Assembly (NCBI GenBank): GCA_019925795.1 | Contig: CM034304.1 | Span: forward strand, 24,878,228 to 24,942,227 | Length of the DNA: 64,000 bases | Reading direction: 5' to 3' | Source: Dendrobium chrysotoxum | Taxonomy: Eukaryota; Streptophyta; Magnoliopsida; Asparagales; Orchidaceae | Part shown: piece after piece, positions 54,071 through 64,000 of the stretch | Numbering within the stretch: position 1 is the first letter of the stretch | Layout: each line of letters starts with the position of its first letter | Notes under the pieces: generated by a model | The model's input: the letters and a program-made list of their open reading frames with translations, nothing else | What the model was told of the DNA's origin: nothing | Databases searched by the model: none | Position numbers and translations under genes: made by a program

Positions 54071-55051
54071 ATGCTATGTCACACAATACGAATTTAATGC
54101 CTTCGACAGAAATACTTCTAAGAAGCTTGATAGGATTCTCCTGATGATTAAAGTTTTTATTGTGATTGTTCTTATCGACATTACAGTTCAACTTTATTTT
54201 GGCTAGTATTTTGTGGTGTTCAAGTTGAATGTATGGATGATTTTAGAGGATGATAGGTGTTATATTAGTAGTTTATTATGTATTTGTCAAAGGTTACTAG
54301 TTCAAGCTCAATGTATTTGTCGAATGTTGAATGTATGTGACTTGAGATAGCTTTTTGTATTAGTATTTTGTATCTTCAATGTTTTTTGTGGAATGAAAGA
54401 AGTTTTTGTTTTGGTGCATCTTCAATCTTGTTTGAGATTAATCACATTGAATCACACAGGCCTTTAATGTAAAACCAACTTTTGGCTAATGGCATCAACA
54501 ACAGCAAAAGCATCTCTACCATTCTCACTAGAACTATTGTTGAGAGCACATTCCGCTGACAGCATTTGAACAATCAGCCAACCATGTAACAAACAACTAC
54601 AGAATAATTGGTTGAATATATGAGCTATCTCCTAATCCATAAGTGCTAGCTTGATTTTTATCTCTACCATTCAAAGAGACTGCAAAAGCCAAATATTTAA
54701 CTAGCCGATGCAGTAAAGGCTCGGGTGAAAACCAATAGCAATTATTCATAGCCAGTTTAAGCAAAACCAATAGCAATTATTCATAGCTTATTTAATCAAC
54801 CAAATTCTCCATAGCCAGTTTAAGCAAAACCAACAGTAATTATTCTGCAGTTGTTATAAGATTGCGATATTGGAGCAATTAAAGAGCAACAGCAGTAATT
54901 GCATTGGGTGTATAACAGCTACAGAACCTTTTTGATAAAAATGTTTACATGGAACTTCAATACTTAAAAACCTTCAAGATACGAAACATGTGTACCAAAA
55001 AAAGTCATACCCCAAAAAAAGTAACCCAAAATATTCCTAAACATTCAATAC

Positions 55052-55610
55052 TTAAAAACCTTCAAGATACGAATACTCGTACTCATCTCCCACCTCCTCT
55101 ACTGCCCGTCTACTTTGCAGCTTTTGACGCTTAGGTTGGCTTACTTGTGTTATAACTGTGTCATCGATGTTCTTTTGTAATGGGTTCTTACATGTACTTC
55201 GATAATGACTCCAAAGATTACACCTGCTGCATTTATATACTTTCTTTTCCTTTTCCAAGAAACTTGGCAATCTTCTTCTTTTGGCTCTTCCTCTAGGTCT
55301 TGATGTATTTGGCACTCCAATCTCAATCGTATCGTGAACTACTTGCCATTGATCCTTCCCAGGTAAAATTCCAATTGCTTCATCATACGCCATCCAGTAC
55401 ATATAGAACTTGAAATTAGTGTAGCAAGTGTGATGTGGAAATTGAAATGAAATAGTTCAAATGTTAGAGTTACTGGTTAACGTAGTAGTAATCATGAACG
55501 TATGTATGCCATAGTGGATGCTCCTTCATCCCAATGAAAGCAATGGCATGAATGCAAGGAAGTCTTGTTAATTGCCATACATTACATGTGCATGTTGACC
55601 TCATTTTTGT
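55052..55610 (-). pseudogene. MULE transposase C-terminus (SWIM and CCHC)
   Basis: On minus a SWIM zinc finger reads CTCNVWQLTRLPCIHAIAFI then GMKEHPLWHTYVHDYYYVN (55592-55480). After a short intron-like gap, a frame at 55402-55052 begins MYWMAYDEAIGILPGKDQW, continues RPRGRAKRRRLPSF and has the knuckle CSRCNLWSHYRSTC. This order is the usual end of Mutator-type transposases. The catalytic core is absent. Confidence 0.7.
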
Positions 55611-55619
55611 ATGAGCTCA

Positions 55620-56230
55620 GTAGGACCAACCCAGACCTTAGGATCTTTCCAATCCTTAGGATCAATCTTAACCCTAGGATCAATCTGATCTTAGATCAAT
55701 CCAGACTTTAAGATCAATCCAAATTCAAATCAATCCTGACCCCAAATCAATGTAATTTAAGACAAATCTAGATTCTAGGATTCTCCTAGACTTCAGACCC
55801 TAGGATCTATTATAGACCCTAGGATTCTACCTGACTCTAGATCATATGACCCTCTTAGACCCTAAGATTCTCCTAGATCTATTTAGAGCTTAGGATTCTT
55901 ATAGATCCTAAGACTATTCTAGATCTCAGGCCCTAGGACTCCCAGACCCTAAGATCCTACTAGAAATTAAACCATAGGATCTACTCTAGATCCTAAGATC
56001 CTTCTAGATCTTGAATCTTAGGATTCCTAGATCTTAGGATTCTTCTAGATTATAGGATTCTTCCAGACCCCAGATCCTAGGATTTCCCTAGGACTTCTAA
56101 ATTCTAGAATCTTCCCAGACTCCAGTCCCTAGGATCCATTCTAGACCCTAGGATTCCCTTAAGCTGATTTGGACCCTAGGACCTATTCTAAACCCTAGGA
56201 TTCCTCTAAATCAATACAAGCTTCAATTCA
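55620..56230. repeat. degenerate CCTAGGATTC minisatellite
   Basis: Roughly 600 bp of irregular 18-30-bp units with the core GACCCTAGGATTCTCCTAGA. About 25 recognisable cores, heavily diverged. Confidence 0.7.
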
Positions 56231-56559
56231 ACCTAAACTTAATTCAAATCCTATCATTTAAGCTCAAAATCCAATTCAAAACCAGATTTCCATATTCAAA
56301 TCCAAGGCCAAAGGTCTAAGTCCTGAAAGCCTTTTCTAGCAAATCTTTGAACATTTCAAAACCCTATCAAATGACCTCTGATTCAGGATCTATCAGTTCC
56401 ACACTGATGTGACATGTCTCTAGAAGCAACCCTCCAAATTTGAGCTCATTCTGAGACCTCTAACCTCAGAAACTGAATTGAAATCCAAAGGCTGTAAAAC
56501 CTTCAAATATTTACAGTCCATGCCACTGGACCTACCACCCAGTGGATTTTGACCCTGGA

Positions 56560-57960
56560 GCTTTCTACAAAGCCTCCAATCACCTCCAGACCCTTGAATA
56601 TGACTTATTGAGCATTAAACTGCATTTTGTTGGATTCAATTTGACCCCCAGTTGACTAGGGGTCAAAATGACCAAAATACCCCTGTGGGGTGTAACTGGT
56701 CACTTGAACCAAATGAGCTCCAAATCAAATGCAGTCACCTCCAGCAAGTTTCAAATATCAAACCAAACCCATTGAACCCAGAACCAGCCCCTGGGTCAAC
56801 ATGGTTGACCAAGTCAACCTAGTTGACCTAGAAGACCCCTTTAGGGTTAAAACAGGTCATTCTGACCAAATGACCTCCCCAAACCTTGGGACCACCACCA
56901 TTGGTCTCCAAATATCATTCTAAATCTGTTGAACCCATTTCCAGACCCTGGACTCACCTGGTTGACCAAGTCAACCAGGGTTGACCTAAAAGGCCCATTA
57001 AGGGCCCAAATAGGTCATTTTGACCAAATGACCTCCCCAGACTCTGAAATCACCACCAGCAGACTTAGTATGTTATTCTGAACTAGTTGGACCCAATCCT
57101 TGACCCTGGGTCAACCTGGTTGACCAAGTCAACCTAGTTGACCCATTAGGCCCATTAAGGGCCTAAACAGGTCATTTGATTTAGATGACCCATTTAAACC
57201 CCGAAACCACCTCCACTAGACCCCATTCATCATTTTAAACCATTCCAGTTCAAACCCTAACCCTGGGTCAATTTGGTTGACCAAGTCAACCCAAGTTGAC
57301 CACTTTCAACCCTTAAGCTCATTTAAACACAATCAAGCTCCAGATCGATTTCAAACTCATTTAAACTTCTTTGATCACATTCCCCAATGATTTGGACTTG
57401 ACTGGACCCATTGACCCAGTCAACAGTTGACTTAGTCAACTGAGTCCAACTCTAGTCAAAATTAACATATTTGAATCGAATCAATGACTTTTAATGGATC
57501 AATTCCTTTAAAGTCTTCAAATCCTCAAAACCATTTCATTTGATGCTTTAGCTACCCTTGAGCTCATTTGAAACAAAGTCATGATTTATTTGACCAAGTC
57601 AAGTCATTTTGATTTGGTCAAACCTTTTCAAAACCCCCTTTCATTACATCAAACTCCAATCTTTGAACCCTCAACATCTCTAAAGCATGTCAACCATCTC
57701 CTCAAGATACTCTAACTGCCACCTCACCAGTCAACAAGTCAAGTTGACTGGTCAAACAGTCAAAACAAGGCATTAGGAAGGGTCAAAGTTGGTCAAATGA
57801 CCTTTTAAACTTTAACCCTTCAAACTCAAGCCATTCCAGCAGTCCCAATAGACCCCTAGGCCTTCCCTCATGCCACCTCAGCTGCCATGTGGCATGGGGA
57901 CCAGTCAAAGTGTCAAATCTAGGTCTTAGGATGGTCAAACTTGGTCAAATGACCACCTAA
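56560..57960. repeat. ~157-bp tandem array with GTTGACCAAGTCAAC anchor
   Basis: The near-palindrome GGTTGACCAAGTCAACC occurs at 56803, 56960, 57118 and 57275, spaced 157, 158 and 157 bp. Weaker versions follow the same phase at about 56646, 57426, 57590, 57742 and 57901. Between anchors, AGGTCATTTTGACCAAATGACC and AAGGCCCATTAAGGGCC-type motifs also recur. Middle copies are most alike. Confidence 0.85.
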
Positions 57961-58261
57961 GCCTAATCTCCTCTAATCCAGCCCTCTCCAGCAGCTTAGG
58001 TGGAATCTAGAACTTTCTTAGGACCCATCCCAGCCCTCAGATCAAAATCAAATGGCTTCTAGCCATTCCATATGCTTACTAGAGGACAAATGGGCCTTTC
58101 CACATAGGATGTCCTTGTGTCCTTTGATTCTTCTGCTCCAAACCACCCTAGAGACAGATGGCAGCATCTTAGGGCCTCACCAAAGCAATCTTGGCCGTCA
58201 AAACTACCTGGAGATGTTTGAATAGGGCAATACCTTGTTTTGAGCTCTCATTCAAACCCAA

Positions 58262-58540
58262 CCTCTCTCTCTCTTCTAAAGCCGCCCCAGACCTCAACCT
58301 CTACTCCATCGAGCTTTAGATAGATCCTTCTTCAACTTCCCATCGGAATTTCTCCGGTCAAAGCCCGTCGGCGAGTGGATTCCGGCGAGCTTAAGCCAAA
58401 TCCGTCCAAGAGGCTATAGGTCCAGATCCAGACGTCGTTAGCTCGAGAAGTCTTCTGGAGAACTACACTTGGACAAACTACAAATTCAGAGAGCTCGAGT
58501 TCATCTGAATCCATCGATTGTGTAAGGTATAATCCTAAAC
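58262..58540 (+). promoter_or_regulatory. leader-like segment
   Basis: A (CT)n-rich start (AACCTCTCTCTCTCTTC), then GC-richer sequence without ATG-led frames, then GTGTAAGGTATAATCC, which could be a splice donor. Composition resembles a plant 5' leader. Evidence is compositional only. Confidence 0.25.
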
Positions 58541-58937
58541 CCTAGGTTAAAACACTCTAGTTTAATTAACTTTTGATTAAACTCGTTTTAAGTCGAATCA
58601 AACTACCCACATCATTTCTGTTCATATAGATGATCTAGTTCTAAAATTTCGTTTAATTTGGTTAACCGGATCGAGCATACGAAGCAAAAAACCCACTCTA
58701 GGGTTTCGGTTGAACTAAGTTCAACTGGGCTTTCCTTTGAACCGTTGATCACGCGATCAACGGTCCAAATCAAGGCCTTCCACGGTTTCGTTCGACCGCG
58801 CGGTTGATCAGGCGGCTACGTACCCCGTCCGGCTCGATCATACCCGTCCATTTCGAAACAGTGGAGATCCGACGGTCGAAACCACGTGCTGACGTGGTTA
58901 AGTACCGCGCGGATCGAAACCGCGCCGCCACCAATCA

Positions 58938-58973
58938 TTGGAAATGATTGCGCGGCGGCGCAATCATTTCCAA
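58938..58973. repeat. perfect 16-bp hairpin in GC-rich patch
   Basis: TTGGAAATGATTGCGC, loop GGCG, then its exact complement. It lies in a CpG-rich stretch (about 58750-59060). Confidence 0.9.
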
Positions 58974-59067
58974 GGATTGCCCGCGGTTTCGCCCGCCAAT
59001 CCGGATGCGCCACGTGGCTCCCGCAGTTTGAAGCGGCCAATCAGGGACTGCCACGTGGCCAGCCCGT

Positions 59068-60350
59068 TGATTTTTTTTTAATCGTTTTAATTTTGATTTT
59101 CTTTTAAATAAATATTAAATAATAATATATATTATATATTAAAATATATTATTTATTAAAATATATCTCAGAAATTAAATAATTTTTAATTTAGAATTAT
59201 TATTAATTTAAAATTTTATAATTATATTTTGAAATTACATTAATATTAATTATTAATTATTATAAACTAATAATTAACCTCTAAATATTAAATATTTTAT
59301 TTAAATATTAATCATTAAACATTAATTATCAAATGTCAATTATTAATTATTAGTATTAAATGATTTTGTAACTTTAATTTATAATTACAATTATTCAATA
59401 TCTTAATTAATATTAAATACTTTCTAATGTTAATTAATATTAAATAATTGATTAATTTTAATTCATATTAAATGATTTAAAACTTTAATTAATATGTAAG
59501 TTTTAATATTAAATAATCTATTACTTTAATTATTATTAAATGATCTAATATTTTAATTGATATCAATTTTAATTAGGATTTCTTTTAAAACATTATTTAA
59601 AATATTTTAAAATTTTGAGATAATTTAAAATACTCAAATATCATTTAATATTTTAGTTAAATATTTAAATAATTAATTAATATTTAATTAATTTTAAATT
59701 TGAAAATTCAAATAAAATCTAATTAAATTATTTAATATTATTTAAGTGATTTATAATATTTTAATCATTGAATAATTAATTAATATTCATGGATTTAACT
59801 AAATAATATTCAATAATTAATTAATTAATTTTAAATTATTCTAATTTTAAAATTAAAATTAATTCAAACTATATCTCATATTTCCATTAACTAAATATCT
59901 AATTATTAATTAATATTTAATTAATGAATAATAATTTAAATACTTTTAAAAATTAGTATATATATATACATATATAAATAATTTTAAAATTCCAGAAAAT
60001 TCTTAAGATTTAAATTAACTAATTTTAAAATTATTTTAATCATTAATTAATTTAAAATTATTTTAAAATCCATTTTAATTGGTTTAAACTTCAAAAATTC
60101 ATAAGAAATTCATTGTAAATTAGAAAAATTAGTATAATATATCAAAATTTTCAGAAAATTGAGTACTTTAACTTGAGACTAATTTCAGAGCTCAAAATTT
60201 GATTAATTTTAAGTTATTTTTAATTATTTGATTATTTTAATATTTAATTAGTATCCAATTAAATATTAAACCAATTACTTTGAAAATTAAAAACTCATTT
60301 TCAAATGACCTTAATAGATCAGTAGATCTCTCATTTAGTTATTGAATTTA
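59068..60350. other. AT-rich block, no gene
   Basis: About 1.3 kb of nearly pure A/T rich in TTAATTAATATT-like and ATTAAATAATT-like short palindromes, beginning abruptly after the GC-rich patch. No coding or transposon signal. Confidence 0.7.
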
Positions 60351-63300
60351 CCTTAGTTATATCTTAAATATTTTAGATTCAAAACCTATGTTTTTATATA
60401 GCTTTATATATAAGTCAAGCATATATTTTAAAATTATTTTGAAATAATATTTATGTATTTAAATCCGTTAGGTTTAGAAATCTACTTTGGAATTTTAAAC
60501 ATAGATCAACACATTTGAATAGAAATCATGTGGGAATGTTAATGAATGATTATGATCAAATCATTCATTAATCTAATTAAGCATATTTAAATAGCATTAA
60601 TCTTTGCATGTTTAAGGCATACACACACCACCTAGCTTTAGGGCTCTCCTAGATTTAGGATTTGATTGTGTTTATGTATATGCACCTTATATATGTTATG
60701 TCAAGGGTTAGTGAAACATGGATTTGAACCCACTTAACTTAGGGATATCATTAAGGATAATAATTAAGGATTTGATTAGAAACCTTAGGAAAATTCCATT
60801 AATTAGGATACACTTCCTATTGACTTGAAACTCAAACCATTTAAACTTAGTGACACTCTAAACCTTAGGAAAATTTTCCACTGAATTTTGAATTCATTAA
60901 GCCCCTTAATCAACTTAATCAAACTTAAAGCTTAATTAAGCCTTTAAACCTTCTAGAAATTCTAATAAATCAAGATTAAGTCCAAAAATTACAAATAATA
61001 CCTCAAACTGACCAGAATTGAACCCTTAATCAACGAAAAATAAAAGCCCCTTGACTGGACTTCAAATTAAGTTTAATTTAATTTTAATTGAAATTCAATA
61101 TTTAATTAATTTAATTAAATAAAAATAATTAAAAATTCCAGAAAATTTCCAAACACTTGAGAATCATTCCTGACCTCTGGAGTTGATTTCAAGAAGTTTG
61201 GAGGTCATTTGGATTCAAATCATAAAAAGGGCCTTAATTAAACTAATTTTGAAAATTCAATAAATAGTCAAAACTTCAAAAATTCATAACTAATTCAAAT
61301 AAACTCCAAATTGAGAAAACTCAAAGGCATACAACTATCTTAAGCTCTAATATTTATCAAAAATATTAAGTTTCCAGAAATCATTCAAATTTGAAAAAGT
61401 CAACTTTTGGTCAAACCTAGTTCAAAATCAAGTCAAAACTTCAAACCTTCATAATAAAATGTAGAAAAATCCAATTTCAGTGTACTTACTGTCTAACTGA
61501 TCATATTAAGGTCTAATATTTTAATAAAATATTAAATTTTCAGAAAATATTTTAAATCAAAAAGTTAACTTTTGACCCTTAAATTAAATCATTAAAATAA
61601 TCCAGAAAATACCAAAATTCAACAAATCATTCAAAATTCCAGAAAACATTAATTCAACTTAAAACCAGCAATCAATCAATTTAATTAAAATTTGATCAAC
61701 TTTCAAACCCTAATCAAACTCAAATCATTTAATTATATCGGGTACCACTGGGTAAAACCCAGGCCTACGAGGCTATTAAATTAGCCCCAAGGAAGGTGAA
61801 ATAAACTTCACGGCCTCGGTGTGAAACAAAGGTGGTATCCAACAAACAATTAAAATCAAGTTTAAAATCAATTTCAAGTCATTAATATTTAAATTTAAAT
61901 TAAATCTTCCCTTAAACCTTCAACCAACTTGAACCTCAAACAACTTCAATCAAGTGCCTATCTAGGACATATCAAAACCATATAGCCTCCTACACACACT
62001 TTAGATGGTTTGCTAGGACAACCAACTCTAGTCTTAGGCTAGGCCGGTGTTTACTTTTCTGCTGTGTGCCAGATTTTCGAGCTTTTATTGCATGCTGTTT
62101 GCTAATGATAGAATTGATGTGATTGTCTATTTACTTTCTGCACTCTATGATTTGATTGATTGTACGTTAGACCTACCCTTAGGTTAGGAACGATTTGTAC
62201 TAATCTAATCTTATGCATGTGGCCATGCTCATACAGGGCATTAAATAAAAGGGGGCAAAAATCATAAATATTAAATTGCACAGGCGCTCCAGAATGCTTA
62301 AGTCCCCCTTTTATAATTAAAAGAGCATGGCCAAGTGTGACTAGTTTGAGCATTTAAATTTCAAATATATTAACTGCTTAGGATATAAATATAACTGTTG
62401 ATTATTAGGATAACCCTGCAGGTTGTTGAGTCTAGATTTTTTTAATTTTTAATTGATGTAATTTGATTTAAATTGAGTTGTAATGTTTAAAAGTACTTTG
62501 AGATTGAGACGTTTAAACATCCAATTTGGAATCCAAAGATGAAGGAACATCCCTTAGGGAAGAGTTCCTATCCATTTGGAGATCCAAATTAGGATGAATT
62601 TCAAATATCCAAAGAGAAAAGATAACACCCCTATTCAGGGGGAGTTTCTTTTCATTTGGATATCCAGACCCGACGATCCAAGGAGTTCCAAGAAGACGAA
62701 GAAGTGAAGAACGAGAAGAATCTCAAATCTCAAAGTCACTTAAGTCTTAGGAGTAGAATCCGGGTTGTAGTCAGTGGTACCCGGCCACTTTACTTTCCTG
62801 CAGACCCTGGGTTGTATAATTAAGTGGCACTTGCCACATGGACTTTCATTTTGAATATTTATTTAATTGATTTAATTATTTAATTGATTTGATTTATGTG
62901 TTGATTATGATTAATGACCCGTATGCTTTTAGTAGTTTATTTGGCGTTCTTGCATGTCGATTTTGATTTAGCCTGGAACCCGATCGGAGGCTCGTGAGGG
63001 TACAATCATCAACATTTTCTACTTAAATAAAATTTAAAATTTTAAGCTCAGATAGAAATTCTAACGCTCTTAAGAAGTAAGCCCGGACTCGTCGGGAGTT
63101 TTTCATGCATCATATTGAACTTTTCTCTACCTTGTTAGGCACCTCCTCGCCTGCGGGTTCTGGTAGACCACCTGACCTATTAGGGTGCAGTTCTGTCCAA
63201 GGGGATGTTGTGCAATCTCTAGGATAAAATCTATTTTTTAAGCCTGATTTTTAAACTGCTTCATTTTGATTTAAGCATTTTATCGAGTCAACTAGCATGC

Positions 63301-63900
63301 ATTGCATTAGATACAAATTAAAAATTGAGTCTAAATCTTTAATTGCATTTCTAGCTTAAGCATTTAACCCAACATATGTTAAGGGGTCAATTAGGATCTG
63401 CTCTAGATGTCGACCCCAATTCTTTAAACCAATCTTAATCAATGTCCCTAACCACTCTACATTTAAATACTTTGACTCATGGTTTTAAAGCGTTTAGGTG
63501 GTTTAGCTGGCTCCCCAATCCAGGCCGGGGTAAGTCCAGATTACATTGCATTAGCTAGGATTCGGGTCACTGATTTTCAGTACCCAATTTTAGACTTAGG
63601 TTCTGAGGCATGTCTTTAATCTTAAGACCTCAATCTTCCGGGAATCTAATTCCCACTTTCTAATAAAATAGATCATTCAAACTAAATATCTCTTTCAATC
63701 AAATTCAAGCCCAACACTTAGGATAGTTTGGGGTGTCTCTGAATTGTTTCAGAATCTCAAAACCTCCTACTTCTCATCCTTTGACCTCCAGAAAGAACTG
63801 CTCAAATTTGATCTATTCCCTGTTGAACTTCCAACCCTTAACCTTCTTTGACATCTAGCTTTGAAAATCTTAAATAAAATTCATATCGTTATTTTAATCG
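60351..63900. other. non-coding continuation, no gene
   Basis: Moderately AT-rich. Repeated phrases such as CCAGAAAAT, TTCAAATTTGAA and AAACCTTAGGAAAATT recur. GC-richer islets sit at 61739-61850 (GGTACCACTGGGTAAAACCC) and 62760-62820 (GTGGTACCCGGCC). No open frame with recognisable content. Confidence 0.5.
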
Positions 63901-63907
63901 AGAGTTT

Positions 63908-63965
63908 TCGTAGGAAATTTTCTGGTTTCCTACGATGTAATTAACTACGAGGGCTTGCGCTCGTA
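63908..63965. repeat. two adjacent hairpins sharing CGTAG
   Basis: Hairpin 1: CGTAGGAAA (63908-63916) with TTTCCTACG (63925-63933). Hairpin 2: CTACGAG (63944-63950) with CTCGTAG (63959-63965). Both arms are perfect. Confidence 0.8.
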
Positions 63966-64000
63966 GGAGATTTAGAAACCCAGACCTGATTTCAAAATCA

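Larger units (their letters stand above)
53265..55611. mobile_element. MULE remnant, one end missing
   Basis: The left end, GAGAAATTTACATACATACT, and the next 100 bp (ATACCAC..AAATTCCTATTTC..TCATTTCTACCAC) resemble the terminal repeat of the Pack-MULE at 17853. Inside are a GRF zinc-finger scrap (plus) and a transposase C-terminus (minus). The right end is not seen; a long non-coding repeat begins at about 55612. The stretch 53563-53770 is an imperfect tandem duplication (CGCCATTGAGGTCGGACC and TTTTTACTTGGATTGATTTC each twice or more). Confidence 0.6.
55612..64000. repeat. long non-coding repeat, probable giant LTR or LARD-like element
   Basis: 8.4 kb without any credible coding frame. It starts abruptly (TGAGCTCAGTAGGACC) against the MULE transposase and continues past the window. 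Composition changes in blocks: CCTAGGATTC minisatellite, ~157-bp tandem array, leader-like segment, GC-rich patch, AT-rich block, then moderately AT-rich sequence with scattered GC motifs (61739-61850, 62760-62820). A very long LTR of the gypsy Tat/Ogre type is one possibility; no partner LTR or primer site is visible. Confidence 0.4.

Noticed and set aside
54949..55134. A 61-codon plus-strand frame
   Set aside because: It is antisense to the MULE transposase end and partly made of a short local duplication (CAATACTTAAAAACCTTCAA twice).
56560..57960. A CRISPR-like array
   Set aside because: The period is about 157 bp with whole-unit homology, there are no spacers or cas genes, and the context is a plant genome.

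Overview
The window looks like nuclear DNA of a flowering plant. It is AT-rich, has spliced genes, and is dense in plant-type transposons: Ty1/copia and Ty3/gypsy LTR elements, L1 and RTE LINEs, MULE, hAT and Harbinger DNA transposons, and tRNA-derived SINEs. The species cannot be named from the sequence.

One host gene can be reconstructed. It is a minus-strand homologue of Swd2/WDR82 (Arabidopsis S2La/S2Lb), the WD40 subunit of H3K4-methylating COMPASS-like complexes. Ten exons spread over about 49 kb, from the ATG at 52990 to the stop at 3853. Every intron has GT..AG ends and all phases fit. Exon 5 lacks one base compared with the conserved frame, so the copy as read is frameshifted; this is either a pseudogenising lesion or a homopolymer sequencing error. 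Intron 1 (32.4 kb), intron 9 (11.7 kb) and intron 5 (1.3 kb) are swollen by transposons.

Layout. 1-3781: 3' flank with two SINEs and Tourist-like MITEs. 3782-3845: CT microsatellite just after the stop. Intron 9 (4009-15738): an old copia element holding a younger copia (5949-11992), which itself holds a 1051-bp Harbinger-like element with a GGTGG minisatellite; the old element also holds an RTE fragment and a 511-bp solo LTR. Intron 5: a Pack-MULE (17853-19029) carrying fragments of a glycerol-3-phosphate acyltransferase gene and a peroxisomal-type carrier gene. Intron 1 (20489-52921): several RTE LINEs, a hAT element with 8-bp target duplication, a minus-strand Tat-like gypsy split by a plus-strand gypsy chromovirus (29037-36186, itself split by a 1448-bp solo LTR), and an L1 LINE with two nested RTE copies; then a gypsy RT scrap and telomere-like repeats. 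52991-53264: short promoter/5' leader. 53265-55611: remains of a MULE whose terminal sequence resembles the Pack-MULE's. 55612-64000: one long non-coding repetitive stretch, probably a very long LTR or other non-coding retroelement, with a CCTAGGATTC minisatellite, a ~157-bp tandem array, a leader-like segment, a GC-rich hairpin and a 1.3-kb AT-rich block.

Nothing amounts to a new biological system with defined function. The most notable items are the dispersed Swd2 gene with its frameshift, the chimeric Pack-MULE next to a same-family MULE, RTE 3' fragments that all begin at the same internal point, and the 157-bp array.
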